From contig NZ_CP054923.1 of NCBI RefSeq assembly GCF_013364215.1, forward strand, positions 1,984,001-2,048,000: a DNA stretch of 64,000 bases, written 5' to 3'. The translations under genes and the position numbers were made by a program. Shown piece after piece: positions 31,019 through 39,553 of this stretch. Source of the stretch: Verrucosispora sp. NA02020. Its GTDB lineage: Bacteria; Actinomycetota; Actinomycetes; Mycobacteriales; Micromonosporaceae. Positions within the stretch are counted from its first letter, which is position 1. The number at the start of each line of letters is the position of its first letter. The notes beneath the pieces were generated by a model. The model worked only from the letters and a program-made list of their open reading frames with translations, was not told the DNA's origin and did not search any database.

Positions 31019-31708
31019 TCAGCGCGACTCGCGGGTCCGCTCGACGCTGTCCGGGCCGAGGATCACCGCGCGTACCGCGTCCTCCATCTCGGCTGTGCAC
31101 ACGAAGATCAGCTCGTCGCCGGCCTCGACCGGGTCGTCGGGACTGGGCACCAGGACCCGCTTGCCGCGCAGGATGGCCACCAGCGCGGCGTCCCGGGGCA
31201 GCGGCACCGCCCGCAGCGGCTGCCCGACGTAGGGCGCGGTCGGCGGCAACGTGATCTCGACGAGGTTGGCCTCGCCCTGCCGGAAGGTCATCAGACGGAC
31301 CAGGTCGCCAACGGTCACCGCCTCCTCGACCAGGGCGGCCATCACGCGCGGCTTGCTGACCGCCACGTCCACGCCCCACTGCTCGGTGAAGAGCCACTCG
31401 TTCTCGGCCCGGTTGACGCGGGCGACCACCCGGGGCACCGCGAACTCGGTCTTGGCCAGCAGCGAGACCACGAGGTTGGCCTTGTCGTCGCCGGTGGCCG
31501 CGACCACCACGTCACAACCGGCGAGGTCGGCCTGCTCCAGGCTGGTCAGCTCGCAGGCGTCGGCGAGCACCCACTGCGCGTCCGGCACCCGCTCCGGCCG
31601 CAGCTTCCGCCGCTGCCGTTCGATGAGCATCACCTGGTGGCCGTTCTCGATCAGCTCCTGGGCGATCGAGCGGCCCACGTTGCCGGCGCCGGCGATGGCG
31701 ACCCGCAT
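31019..31708 (-). CDS. TrkA family potassium uptake protein (CeoC type)
   Basis: A 229-residue RCK protein. The N-terminal Rossmann domain (VAIAGAGNVGRSIAQELI) binds NAD or a nucleotide; a TrkA_C domain (about 145-225) may bind c-di-AMP or another ligand. It gates a potassium channel or transporter. Only one base separates its ATG from the stop of the upstream trkA gene, so the two are made together and probably form a heteromer, as ceoB/ceoC do. Confidence 0.88.
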   Translation of the reverse strand: MRVAIAGAGNVGRSIAQELIENGHQVMLIERQRRKLRPERVPDAQWVLADACELTSLEQADLAGCDVVVAATGDDKANLVVSLLAKTEFAVPRVVARVNRAENEWLFTEQWGVDVAVSKPRVMAALVEEAVTVGDLVRLMTFRQGEANLVEITLPPTAPYVGQPLRAVPLPRDAALVAILRGKRVLVPSPDDPVEAGDELIFVCTAEMEDAVRAVILGPDSVERTRESR

Positions 31709-31709
31709 G

Positions 31710-32372
31710 TCACTGCCCCCCTTCCGGCGCCGCCGCCGTCGCGGTGACCGTGGCCACCATGTCGTCGGTGACCAGCATGAAGACCTGATCGCCCTCCTGC
31801 ACCACGCTGGAGCCGGTGGACAGCGTGCCGATGCCGAAGCGGATCAGGTACGCCACCCGGGCCCCGGTCGCCTCCTCCAGCGCCCGGACGGGCCGGCCGA
31901 TCCAGTCCTCGTGCACCGGCACCTCGACGATGGAGACCGTGCTGGTCGGATCCCGGAAGATCTCGACGTTGCCCTCCGGTAGCAGGTGCCGCAGCATCCG
32001 GTCGGCGGTCCAGCGGACGGTGGCCACGGTGGGGATGCCGAGGCGCTCGAAGACCTGGGCGCGGCGCTGGTCGTAGATGCGGGCCGCCACCCGGGACACG
32101 CCGAACGTCTCGCGGGCCAGCCGGGCGGAGATGATGTTGGAGTTGTCGCCGCTGGAGACCGCGGCGAAGGCGTCGGCCCGCTCGATGCCGGCCTCGCGCA
32201 GCACGTCGCCGTCGAAACCGGCCCCGGTGACCGTGATCCCGGCGAAGTCCGGCCCCAGGCGGCGGAACGCCTCGGCGTCGTGGTCGATCACCGCCACCGA
32301 GTGCCCCCGGGCTTCGAGGCTCTGCGCCAGGGTCGACCCGACCCGGCCACATCCCATGATCACGATATGCAC
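31710..32372 (-). CDS. TrkA family potassium uptake protein (CeoB type)
   Basis: A 220-residue RCK protein with Rossmann loop VIMGCGRVGSTLAQSLEARG and acidic end of strand 2 (VIDHDAEAF), then a TrkA_C domain (about 130-210). GTG at 32372 is chosen because GGAGGAAGC precedes it directly; a GTG at 32384 would include that site. Divergent from the KimA-like transporter at 32525, with 152 bases between them. Confidence 0.87.
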   Translation of the reverse strand: MHIVIMGCGRVGSTLAQSLEARGHSVAVIDHDAEAFRRLGPDFAGITVTGAGFDGDVLREAGIERADAFAAVSSGDNSNIISARLARETFGVSRVAARIYDQRRAQVFERLGIPTVATVRWTADRMLRHLLPEGNVEIFRDPTSTVSIVEVPVHEDWIGRPVRALEEATGARVAYLIRFGIGTLSTGSSVVQEGDQVFMLVTDDMVATVTATAAAPEGGQ

Positions 32373-32524
32373 GCTTCCTCCCACGGTGCGTACCGCCGCG
32401 CCTCGTCGCCTGCGAGCCTGCCACGTCGGCGTCGCGGACGGGGACCGACGGTACTCCGGCCCGGACAGCGGCTGCGGGCGACCACCGCGCGTCCCGGCCG
32501 GCAGCGGTCGTACGCTTGGCGGCT

Positions 32525-34600
32525 GTGGCCCGATCCACCTCCCTGTTGAAGCGGCTGCTCGTCGGTCGACCGTTCCGGTCCGACCGCCTCAAGCACACCC
32601 TCCTACCGAAGCGCATCGCCCTGCCCGTCTTCGCCTCGGACGCGCTGTCCAGCGTGGCGTACGCGCCGGACGAGATCCTCCTGATGCTCTCCATCGCGGG
32701 GGCCTCGGCCTTCGTGTTCTCGCCCTGGGTGGCCCTCGGCGTCGTCGTGGTGATGCTGACCGTGGTGGCCAGCTACCGGCAGAACGTGCACGCCTATCCC
32801 TCCGGCGGCGGCGACTACGAGGTGGCTACGGTCAACCTCGGCCCACGGGCCGGGGTCGGGGTGGCCAGCGCCCTGCTGGTCGACTACGTGTTGACGGTCG
32901 CCGTGTCGGTCTCCTCCGGGGTGGCCAACCTCGGCTCGGTGATCCCCTTCGTGGCGACCCACAAGGTGCTGATCGCGGTCTGCGCGGTGGTCCTGCTCAC
33001 CGCCGTCAACCTGCGCGGGCTCAAGGAGGCCGGCAGCGCGTTCGCCATCCCCACCTACGGCTTCATGATCGTCATCGTCGGCATGATCCTCACCGGGCTG
33101 GTCCGGATCGTGGTGCTCGGCGAGGACCTGCGCGCGCCCAGCGCCGACCTGGTGATCGCCGCCGAGTGGCACGACACCACCGGCTGGGCGATGGCGTTCC
33201 TGCTGCTGCGCAGCTTCTCCTCCGGGTGCGCCGCGCTCACCGGCGTCGAGGCGATCTCCAACGGGGTACCGGCGTTCAAGGCGCCCAAGAGCCGCAACGC
33301 CGCCACCACGCTGCTGATGCTCGGCCTGGTCGCGGTGACCATGCTGGTCGGGATCGTCTGGCTGGCCCGGCTCACCGGGTTGCAGTTCGTCGAGGACCCG
33401 GGCCACCAGATCGTCGGCGGCCCGGACGGCTACGTGCAGAAGACCGTCACCGCGCAGCTCGCGGAGACCATCTTCGGGTCCGGCTCGGTGCTGCTGTTCC
33501 TGGTGGTCGGGGTGACCGCCACGATCCTCTTCGTGGCCGCGAACACCGCCTTCACCGGCTTCCCGGTGCTCGGCTCGATCCTGGCCCAGGACCGCTACCT
33601 GCCCCGGCAGCTGCACACCCGGGGCGACCGGCTGGCCTTCTCCAACGGCATCCTGTTCCTGGCCGCCTTCGCGATCGTGCTGATCATCGGCTTCCAGGCC
33701 GAGGTGACCAAGCTCATCCAGCTCTACATCGTCGGGGTCTTCGTCTCGTTCACGCTCTCCCAGGCCGGCATGATCCGGCACTGGAACCGGCTGCTGCGCA
33801 CCGAACGCGACCCCCGGGTGCGGTCCCGGATGATCCGTTCCCGGGCGATCAACGCCTTCGGCATGGCGATGACCGGGACCGTGCTGGTCATCGTGCTGAT
33901 CACCAAGTTCCTGCTGGGCGCGTGGATCGCGATCGTCGCGATGGGGGTGATCTATCTGCTGATGCTGGCCATCCGTCGGCACTACGACCGGGTCGCGGTG
34001 GAGCTGACCCCGGACGAGGGACGCCCGGTGCTGCCCGCCCGCAACCACGCGATCGTGCTGGTCAGCAAGCTTCACCAGCCGACCCTGCGGGCGGTGGCGT
34101 ACGCGCAGGCCACCCGGCCGGACACGCTGACCGCGGTGACCGTGAACGTGGACGACACCGACACCCGGCAGTTGCAGGCGGACTGGGAGCGGCGGGAGGT
34201 GCCGATCACGCTGACCGTGGTCGACTCGCCGTACCGCGAGATCACCCGGCCGATCCTGAACTATGTTGCGGGGGTCCGCCGCGAGTCGCCGCGCGACGTG
34301 GTCACCGTCTTCATCCCCGAGTACGTCGTCGGACGCTGGTGGGAGCACCTGCTGCACAACCAGAGCGCGTTGCGGCTCAAGGGCCGCCTGCTCTTCGAAC
34401 CGGGAGTGATGGTGACCAGTGTGCCGTGGCAGCTCGCTTCGACCGCCGGCAAGGACCTGGACCGGATGGACGCCACGCTGAGCCGGGGACCGGCCCGGGG
34501 CCCACGGGCGACGCCGCGCAGCACGCTGCCGCCGAGCGTCCCGCCGGCCGGCCCGGTGGCGGCCCGCGACGGCGAGGCGCCGGGCGGTGAGCCGCGATGA
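32525..34600 (+). CDS. APC-family transporter, KimA/KUP-like
   Basis: A 691-residue transporter with about twelve spans and a C-terminal cytosolic domain (from about 500) of the USP-like type found in the potassium importer KimA. The first span region has DALSSVAYAPDEILLML, matching KimA/KupA family signatures, and the Thr/Ser/Gly/Pro-rich motif YPSGGGDYEVA. The divergent pair of TrkA-type regulators supports potassium transport. GTG 32525 is preferred over TTG 32516. The last bases overlap the next gene (ATGA). A general amino-acid permease function cannot be excluded. Confidence 0.83.
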   Translation: MARSTSLLKRLLVGRPFRSDRLKHTLLPKRIALPVFASDALSSVAYAPDEILLMLSIAGASAFVFSPWVALGVVVVMLTVVASYRQNVHAYPSGGGDYEVATVNLGPRAGVGVASALLVDYVLTVAVSVSSGVANLGSVIPFVATHKVLIAVCAVVLLTAVNLRGLKEAGSAFAIPTYGFMIVIVGMILTGLVRIVVLGEDLRAPSADLVIAAEWHDTTGWAMAFLLLRSFSSGCAALTGVEAISNGVPAFKAPKSRNAATTLLMLGLVAVTMLVGIVWLARLTGLQFVEDPGHQIVGGPDGYVQKTVTAQLAETIFGSGSVLLFLVVGVTATILFVAANTAFTGFPVLGSILAQDRYLPRQLHTRGDRLAFSNGILFLAAFAIVLIIGFQAEVTKLIQLYIVGVFVSFTLSQAGMIRHWNRLLRTERDPRVRSRMIRSRAINAFGMAMTGTVLVIVLITKFLLGAWIAIVAMGVIYLLMLAIRRHYDRVAVELTPDEGRPVLPARNHAIVLVSKLHQPTLRAVAYAQATRPDTLTAVTVNVDDTDTRQLQADWERREVPITLTVVDSPYREITRPILNYVAGVRRESPRDVVTVFIPEYVVGRWWEHLLHNQSALRLKGRLLFEPGVMVTSVPWQLASTAGKDLDRMDATLSRGPARGPRATPRSTLPPSVPPAGPVAARDGEAPGGEPR

Positions 34601-35832
34601 CGGGGTCGACCGGTGGCGGGCTGGAGGAGGCCCAGCGGGTGGAGTTGACCGTCGCGGCGGTCGCCCCCGGCGGTCACTGTGTGGCCCGGGTCGACGGGCA
34701 GGTGGTCTTCGTCCGGCACGCGCTGCCCGGTGAGCGGGTGGTGGCCGAGGTGACCGAGGTGCACCGGGGGTTCGTCCGGGCCGACGCGGTGACCGTGCTG
34801 GAGCCCGCCGAGCAGCGGGTCACCCCGCCCTGCCCGTACGCCCGGCCGGGCCGCTGCGGTGGATGCGACCTGCAACACGTCGCCCCGCAGGCCCAGCTCG
34901 ACTGGAAGACCACGGTCGTCCGCGAGCAACTCGTCCGACTCGGCGGTCTCGACGAGGCCGCCTGCGACGCGCTGGGCGTCCGGGTCGAGGCACTGCCCGG
35001 CGGGCCGCTGGGCTGGCGGTCCCGGGTCCGCTACGCGGTCGACGCGGCGGGTCGGGCCGGGCTGCTCAAACACCGCTCGCACGAGGTGGTGCCGATCGAC
35101 CGCTGCCTGATCGCCCACCCGGCCGTGCAGGAACTGCCGGTGCTGACCTCCGCCGGTGCGCGGTGGCCGGACGACGAGGCGGTGGAGACGGTCGCCTCCA
35201 CCGGCGGGGACGTGACGGTGACCGCCGTCGCGGCCGGGCGTACCCGGATCGTGAGCGGCCCGGAACAGGTGCGTGAGCGGGCCGCGGGCCGGGAGTGGGC
35301 GCTGCCCGCCTCGTCCTTCTGGCAGGTGCACCCGGCGGCGGCGGACACGCTCGTCGACGCGGTGCTGGCACTCACCGACCCGCAGCCGGCCGAGACCGCC
35401 TGGGACCTCTACGGCGGGGCGGGGCTGTTCGCCGCCGCGCTGGCCGACCGGGTCGGCGGGTCCGGCCGGGTCACCCTGGTCGAGGCGGCCGGTGACGGCG
35501 TCACGGCGGCCCGGCAGAACCTGCGCGACCTGCCCCGGGTCGAGGTGGTGGCGGCCCGGGTGGAGACCGCACTGGCCCGCCGCCGGATCACCGGACTGGT
35601 CGACGTGGTGGTGCTCGACCCGCCCCGGGCGGGCGCCGGTGCCAGGGTGGTGCGCGACGTGGTCGCCGCCGGGCCGCGTGCCGTCGCCTACGTGGCCTGC
35701 GACCCGGCCGCGTTCGCCCGGGACCTGCGGGTCTTCACCGGGCTGGGCTGGCGGCTGGCGGCGCTGCGCGGGTACGACCTCTTCCCGATGACCCAGCACG
35801 TGGAGCTGGTGGGGCTGCTGGTTCCCGGCTGA
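34597..35832 (+). CDS. TrmA/RumA-type RNA (uracil-5) methyltransferase
   Basis: A 411-residue class I SAM-dependent RNA methyltransferase. A TRAM domain (9-70) is followed by a Cys cluster CPYARPGRCGGCD, suited to a 4Fe-4S site, and by the SAM fold (WDLYGGAGLFAAAL). The catalytic region has LDPPRAGAG and the nucleophile C368 in YVACDPAAFARDL. Target position (tRNA U54 or rRNA uridines) is unknown. ATG overlaps the TGA of the transporter by four bases. Confidence 0.87.
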   Translation: MTGSTGGGLEEAQRVELTVAAVAPGGHCVARVDGQVVFVRHALPGERVVAEVTEVHRGFVRADAVTVLEPAEQRVTPPCPYARPGRCGGCDLQHVAPQAQLDWKTTVVREQLVRLGGLDEAACDALGVRVEALPGGPLGWRSRVRYAVDAAGRAGLLKHRSHEVVPIDRCLIAHPAVQELPVLTSAGARWPDDEAVETVASTGGDVTVTAVAAGRTRIVSGPEQVRERAAGREWALPASSFWQVHPAAADTLVDAVLALTDPQPAETAWDLYGGAGLFAAALADRVGGSGRVTLVEAAGDGVTAARQNLRDLPRVEVVAARVETALARRRITGLVDVVVLDPPRAGAGARVVRDVVAAGPRAVAYVACDPAAFARDLRVFTGLGWRLAALRGYDLFPMTQHVELVGLLVPG

Positions 35833-35930
35833 CCGGGGGTGGTGCCGCCACGCCGCCTACGGGTGCGGGCCTGACCTGGCGGTCAGGGTGAGGGCCCGGT
35901 GACCCGGGCTGCGAGGTGTGCGAGGGCCGA

Positions 35931-35936
35931 TAGACT
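35931..35936 (+). promoter_or_regulatory. -10 box (TAGACT), near-leaderless dxs start
   Basis: TAGACT lies eight bases upstream of the dxs ATG and no Shine-Dalgarno is present, so dxs is probably read from a leaderless message. Confidence 0.45.
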
Positions 35937-35944
35937 CTGCGGTC

Positions 35945-37903
35945 ATGAGTGTTGAAGAGGACACGGCCAACCAGGGCCGGCTGCTGGCCACGGTGCACGG
36001 TCCCCAGGACGTCAAGCGGATGTCCGCCAGCGAACTGGACATCCTCGGCGCGGAGATCCGTGACTTCCTGGTCGCCAAGGTGTCCCGCACCGGGGGCCAC
36101 ATCGGCCCCAACCTGGGCGTGGTCGAACTCACCCTCGCCATGCACCGGGTCTTCGACTCTCCCCGGGACCGGCTGCTGTTCGACACCGGTCACCAGGCGT
36201 ACGTTCACAAGATCATTACCGGCCGCCAGGAGGGCTTCGACCAGCTGCGTCAGCGCGGCGGGCTCTCCGGCTACCCGAGCCGGGCCGAGAGCGACCACGA
36301 CATCATCGAGAACTCGCACGCCTCCACCGCCCTGTCGTACGCCGACGGGCTGGCCAAGGCGTACGCGCTGCGGGGCGAGGCGCGCAGCGTGGTCGCCGTG
36401 GTCGGCGACGGGGCGCTGACCGGCGGCATGTGCTGGGAGGCGCTGAACAACATCGCCGCCACCGGCAACCCGCTGGTGATCGTGGTCAACGACAACGGGC
36501 GCTCGTACGCGCCGACCATCGGCGGCCTCGCCGACCACCTCTCGACGCTGCGGCTGAACCCGGGCTACGAGAAGGTCCTCGACACCGTCAAGGACGCCCT
36601 CGGCTCGACCCCGCTGGTCGGCAGGCCGATGTACGAGGTGCTGCACGCGGTCAAGAAGGGCATCAAGGACGCCGTCGCGCCGCAGGCGATGTTCGAGGAC
36701 CTCGGCATCAAGTACGTCGGCCCGGTCGACGGGCACGACGTGGCCGCCGTCGAGACCGCGCTGCGCGCGGCGAAGAACTTCGGCGGTCCGGTGATCGTGC
36801 ACGCGGTCACCCGCAAGGGCTACGGCTACCGCCCGGCCGAGGAGGACGAGGCCGACTGCTTCCACGGCCCGGGCGCCTTCGACATCGCCACCGGCAAGGC
36901 CACCGCCGCGCCGTCGGTGAAGTGGACGAACGTGTTCGGCGACGAGCTGGTCGCGATCGCCGACGAGCGGCCCGACGTGGTGGGCATCACCGCCGCGATG
37001 GCCGAGCCCACCGGCATCGCGAAGCTGGCCCGCAAGTACCCCGAGCGCACCTACGACGTGGGCATCGCCGAGCAGCACGCGGTCACCTCGGCGGCCGGTC
37101 TGGCGCTCGGCGGGCTGCACCCGGTCGTGGGGGTCTACGCGACCTTCCTCAACCGGGCCTTCGACCAGGTCCTGCTGGACGTGGCGATGCACAAGCTGCC
37201 GGTCACCTTCGTGCTGGACCGGGCCGGCATCACCGGGCCGGACGGGCCGAGCCACTACGGCATCTGGGACATGTCGGTCTTCGGGGTGGTGCCGGGCCTG
37301 CGGATGGCGGCCCCCCGGGACGCCGCCACGCTGCGCGAGGAGCTGCGCGAGGCGGTCGCCGTCGACGACGGCCCGACCGTGCTGCGCTACCCGACCGGTT
37401 CGGTCGCCGCCGACCTGCCCGCGCTGCGCCGGATCGGCACGGTCGACGTACTGGCCGAGTCGGCGCGTACCGACGTGCTGCTCGTCGCGGTGGGTGCCTT
37501 CGGCCACCTCGGCATGGAGGTCGCCACCCGCGTCGCCGAGCAGGGCTACGGGGTCACCGTGGTCGACCCGCGCTGGGTGCGTCCCGTCCCGGCCGAGCTG
37601 GTGGAGCTGGCCGCCGGGCACCGCCTGGTGGTCACCGTCGAGGACGGTGTCCGGCAGGGCGGCGTCGGCGACGCGCTGGCCCAGGCCATGCGGGACGCGG
37701 GCGTCCACGTGCCACTGCGCGACCTGGGCGTACCGGCCGAGTGGCACCCGCACGGCACCCGCGCGCAGATCCTGGCCGACCTCGGCCTGACCGCGCAGGA
37801 CGTGGCGCGTGACGTCACCGGCTGGATCTCCCGCCTGGAGACCACCCCGGTCGACCCGACCCGGTTGACCTCCGAGAACACCCCCACCCCGTCCGCCAAC
37901 TGA
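35945..37903 (+). CDS. dxs: 1-Deoxy-D-xylulose-5-phosphate synthase
   Basis: A 652-residue thiamine diphosphate enzyme that condenses pyruvate and glyceraldehyde 3-phosphate, the first step of the MEP isoprenoid pathway. It has the His-containing [25 protein letters not shown], the ThDP motif [16 protein letters not shown] ending in VVNDN, and the pyrimidine-domain [10 protein letters not shown] with its conserved Glu. Full length; a short C-terminal tail ([15 protein letters not shown]) is extra. ATG at 35945 is likely leaderless. Followed by a hairpin terminator and a family C inverted repeat. Confidence 0.95.
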   Translation: MSVEEDTANQGRLLATVHGPQDVKRMSASELDILGAEIRDFLVAKVSRTGGHIGPNLGVVELTLAMHRVFDSPRDRLLFDTGHQAYVHKIITGRQEGFDQLRQRGGLSGYPSRAESDHDIIENSHASTALSYADGLAKAYALRGEARSVVAVVGDGALTGGMCWEALNNIAATGNPLVIVVNDNGRSYAPTIGGLADHLSTLRLNPGYEKVLDTVKDALGSTPLVGRPMYEVLHAVKKGIKDAVAPQAMFEDLGIKYVGPVDGHDVAAVETALRAAKNFGGPVIVHAVTRKGYGYRPAEEDEADCFHGPGAFDIATGKATAAPSVKWTNVFGDELVAIADERPDVVGITAAMAEPTGIAKLARKYPERTYDVGIAEQHAVTSAAGLALGGLHPVVGVYATFLNRAFDQVLLDVAMHKLPVTFVLDRAGITGPDGPSHYGIWDMSVFGVVPGLRMAAPRDAATLREELREAVAVDDGPTVLRYPTGSVAADLPALRRIGTVDVLAESARTDVLLVAVGAFGHLGMEVATRVAEQGYGVTVVDPRWVRPVPAELVELAAGHRLVVTVEDGVRQGGVGDALAQAMRDAGVHVPLRDLGVPAEWHPHGTRAQILADLGLTAQDVARDVTGWISRLETTPVDPTRLTSENTPTPSAN

Positions 37904-37940
37904 CCCTGCCCGACGTCCCAGCGGGAATGCCGTGGGCTGC

Positions 37941-37975
37941 CCACCCGCACGCCGTCGTCGTCGGCGCGCGGGTGG
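37941..37975 (+). terminator. Hairpin terminator after dxs
   Basis: CCACCCGC pairs with GCGGGTGG (37968-37975) and, after one A-C mismatch, CGCCG with CGGCG. It starts 38 bases past the dxs stop. Confidence 0.65.
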
Positions 37976-37982
37976 CGCCTGG

Positions 37983-38093
37983 CCCCGCCGATCATGGAGT
38001 CGTGGTCGGCGCAGCGTCGATCATGGAGTTCGGGCAGTGCTTTTGGCTTTCTATGCCCTTTTCGTGACTGCCATCGCTCCATGATCGGCGGGG
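37983..38093. repeat. Large inverted repeat (family C, GATCATGGAG)
   Basis: Perfect 17-base arms CCCCGCCGATCATGGAG (37983-37999) and its complement (38077-38093). An extra direct copy CGATCATGGAGT lies inside at about 38018, and a smaller inner pair GGCAGT/ACTGCC (38033/38067). The loop is strikingly T-rich (GCTTTTGGCTTTCTATGCCC region). It lies downstream of dxs and of the convergent lipoprotein gene. A shorter relative is at 11-81. Confidence 0.8.
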
Positions 38094-38187
38094 CGTCGCA
38101 CGGTGCGGGCGGCCGAGGCGGGGCGAGCGTGCGGGGCGCGGGGGGCTGGGTGGCGCGGGGTGGCGCGTGTGGCGTGGCCTGTGGGGG

Positions 38188-39384
38188 TCAGCGGCGGTGG
38201 CCGGCGGAGCGGTAGTGCGTCTTGTCGTCGGCGGCGAGGCTGAAGGTCTCGCTGCGCTCCGGCAGCGGCGCCACCACCAGGCCGGGGCGGTCGAGCAGAC
38301 GGGTCGTGTCCGGCGGCACCGACAGCGTGGTGTCCTTGGTGGCCCGCCAGCTCAGTACGACCAGTGGCTGACCCGGCACCGGCAGTTCGTAGACCTGCAA
38401 CGGGTTGGTCCGGTCGGCGGGGGAGAGCACCGTCTGGCCGCCGTCCGCAGGCCGGTAGACGAGCGCGGTCATCGTGCCGTCCGCGGTCTCCCAGGTGAGC
38501 TGCTCCAGCTCCGCCGGTTCGCCGCCGCCGAGGGCCAGCTCGCCGAGGGTACGCACGGCGACCTTCGCCTTGGGCCACGACGCCGGCACCGAATCCGGGG
38601 TGTCCCGGTCGCCCACCCGCCGGGTCACGCTGCCGAACGGACCGTCCTCGCCGGCGAGCGCACAGGTGTCCAGCTCGGCCAGGGCCCGCCGGCCCGAGCC
38701 GCTGTCGTCACGGACCAGCGGGTACCGGGGATTCGCGGTGCCGGTGCCGAGGTCCAGCAGCCGGTCGGTGGCACGCCCCCGGGGCAGCGACTCGGTGGAG
38801 CGCAGCGTGGCGGTCACCGGCACGGCCTCGCACTGCGGGACCTCCACCGGGTCGGTCAGGCCGTCGGTGGCCGGTACCGGACGGCCGTCCGGGCCGACCA
38901 GCCGCCGCACCCGCTCCGAGGTGAGGTAACGCCGCCCCTCGGCGGTCTGCACCGGCAGCACGTCGGAGTAGACGAGATAGCCCGGGTCGGTGTACTCGGT
39001 GGCCTGACTGACCTCGTACCCGCCGTCGCCGCCGCGGAGCTGGAGCAGCCAGGACGCGGCCTGGCCGGGCACCGACGCGGCCACCAGGACCAGCGGGACA
39101 CCCTCCACCTCGCCGGAGAAGAGGATGCCGGAGGAGGGTACGTGCACCCGGTCGTCGACCGGTGAACGCCACTCACGGACCGCCTCGGTCACCGCGGCGG
39201 TGGTCGCCGCGTCCCCGGCCAGCGAGCCCCGTGGCGGCCACACGGTCAACGACCCGTCCATGCTGTCGTAGCCGACCCGGAGGTCCTGCGGCCGGCGCTC
39301 GGCGACCGGGCCGCAGGCGGTGACGGCGACCAGCAGGCTGGACAGGCCGGTGGCCGCCACGCCGCGCCAGCGGGCTGAAGCCAC
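38188..39384 (-). CDS. Putative lipoprotein, function unknown
   Basis: A 398-residue protein with a lipoprotein signal peptide (SSLLVAVTACG, Cys about residue 24). No domain I recognise. The mature part is mostly beta-rich, with paired tryptophans in segments such as ASWLLQLRGGDGGYE and LVVLSWRATKD, and two cysteines (VPQCEAV and DTCALAG) that could form a disulfide. GTG start at 39384. It is divergent from the first of three GT-C-like membrane proteins, which may share a regulatory region. Confidence 0.7.
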   Translation of the reverse strand: MASARWRGVAATGLSSLLVAVTACGPVAERRPQDLRVGYDSMDGSLTVWPPRGSLAGDAATTAAVTEAVREWRSPVDDRVHVPSSGILFSGEVEGVPLVLVAASVPGQAASWLLQLRGGDGGYEVSQATEYTDPGYLVYSDVLPVQTAEGRRYLTSERVRRLVGPDGRPVPATDGLTDPVEVPQCEAVPVTATLRSTESLPRGRATDRLLDLGTGTANPRYPLVRDDSGSGRRALAELDTCALAGEDGPFGSVTRRVGDRDTPDSVPASWPKAKVAVRTLGELALGGGEPAELEQLTWETADGTMTALVYRPADGGQTVLSPADRTNPLQVYELPVPGQPLVVLSWRATKDTTLSVPPDTTRLLDRPGLVVAPLPERSETFSLAADDKTHYRSAGHRR

Positions 39385-39514
39385 CTGTCACGCCCCCGAT
39401 CACATCGGCCGTCGTTTCGGAGGGCAATAGTACGAGACGCCCGGTCGTCGGCTCGCGCCGCCTCACGCTGCGTCGCCCGGACGGCACACTAGCCACAGGG
39501 GACGCCGCGTCGAC

Positions 39515-39544
39515 TTGGGAGCTATTTCCCCACTCGGGTAGACT
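39515..39544 (+). promoter_or_regulatory. Sigma-70 type promoter TTGGGA-18-TAGACT
   Basis: A -35-like TTGGGA (39515-39520) and -10 TAGACT (39539-39544) are separated by 18 bases. The GTG of the membrane protein gene lies nine bases after the -10 box. Confidence 0.5.
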
Positions 39545-39553
39545 CCGCCGACT

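Noticed and set aside
32384..32384. GTG at 32384 as start of the CeoB-type protein
   Set aside because: It would place the strong GGAGGAAGC ribosome binding site inside the coding region.
32373..32524. Possible c-di-AMP (ydaO-type) riboswitch before the potassium transporter
   Set aside because: The 152-base spacer is too short once promoters are allowed for, and I see none of the conserved riboswitch sequence blocks.
32077..34590. Very long open frame overlapping the KimA-like transporter in another frame
   Set aside because: Its translation is dominated by Arg, Gly, Pro and Ala with no motifs; it is a by-product of high GC. The same holds for long frames opposite dxs (35735-37753), fadB (56233-58509) and the sigma genes.
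37983..38093. Transposon or insertion sequence
   Set aside because: No transposase or target duplication is visible; only an inverted repeat is present.
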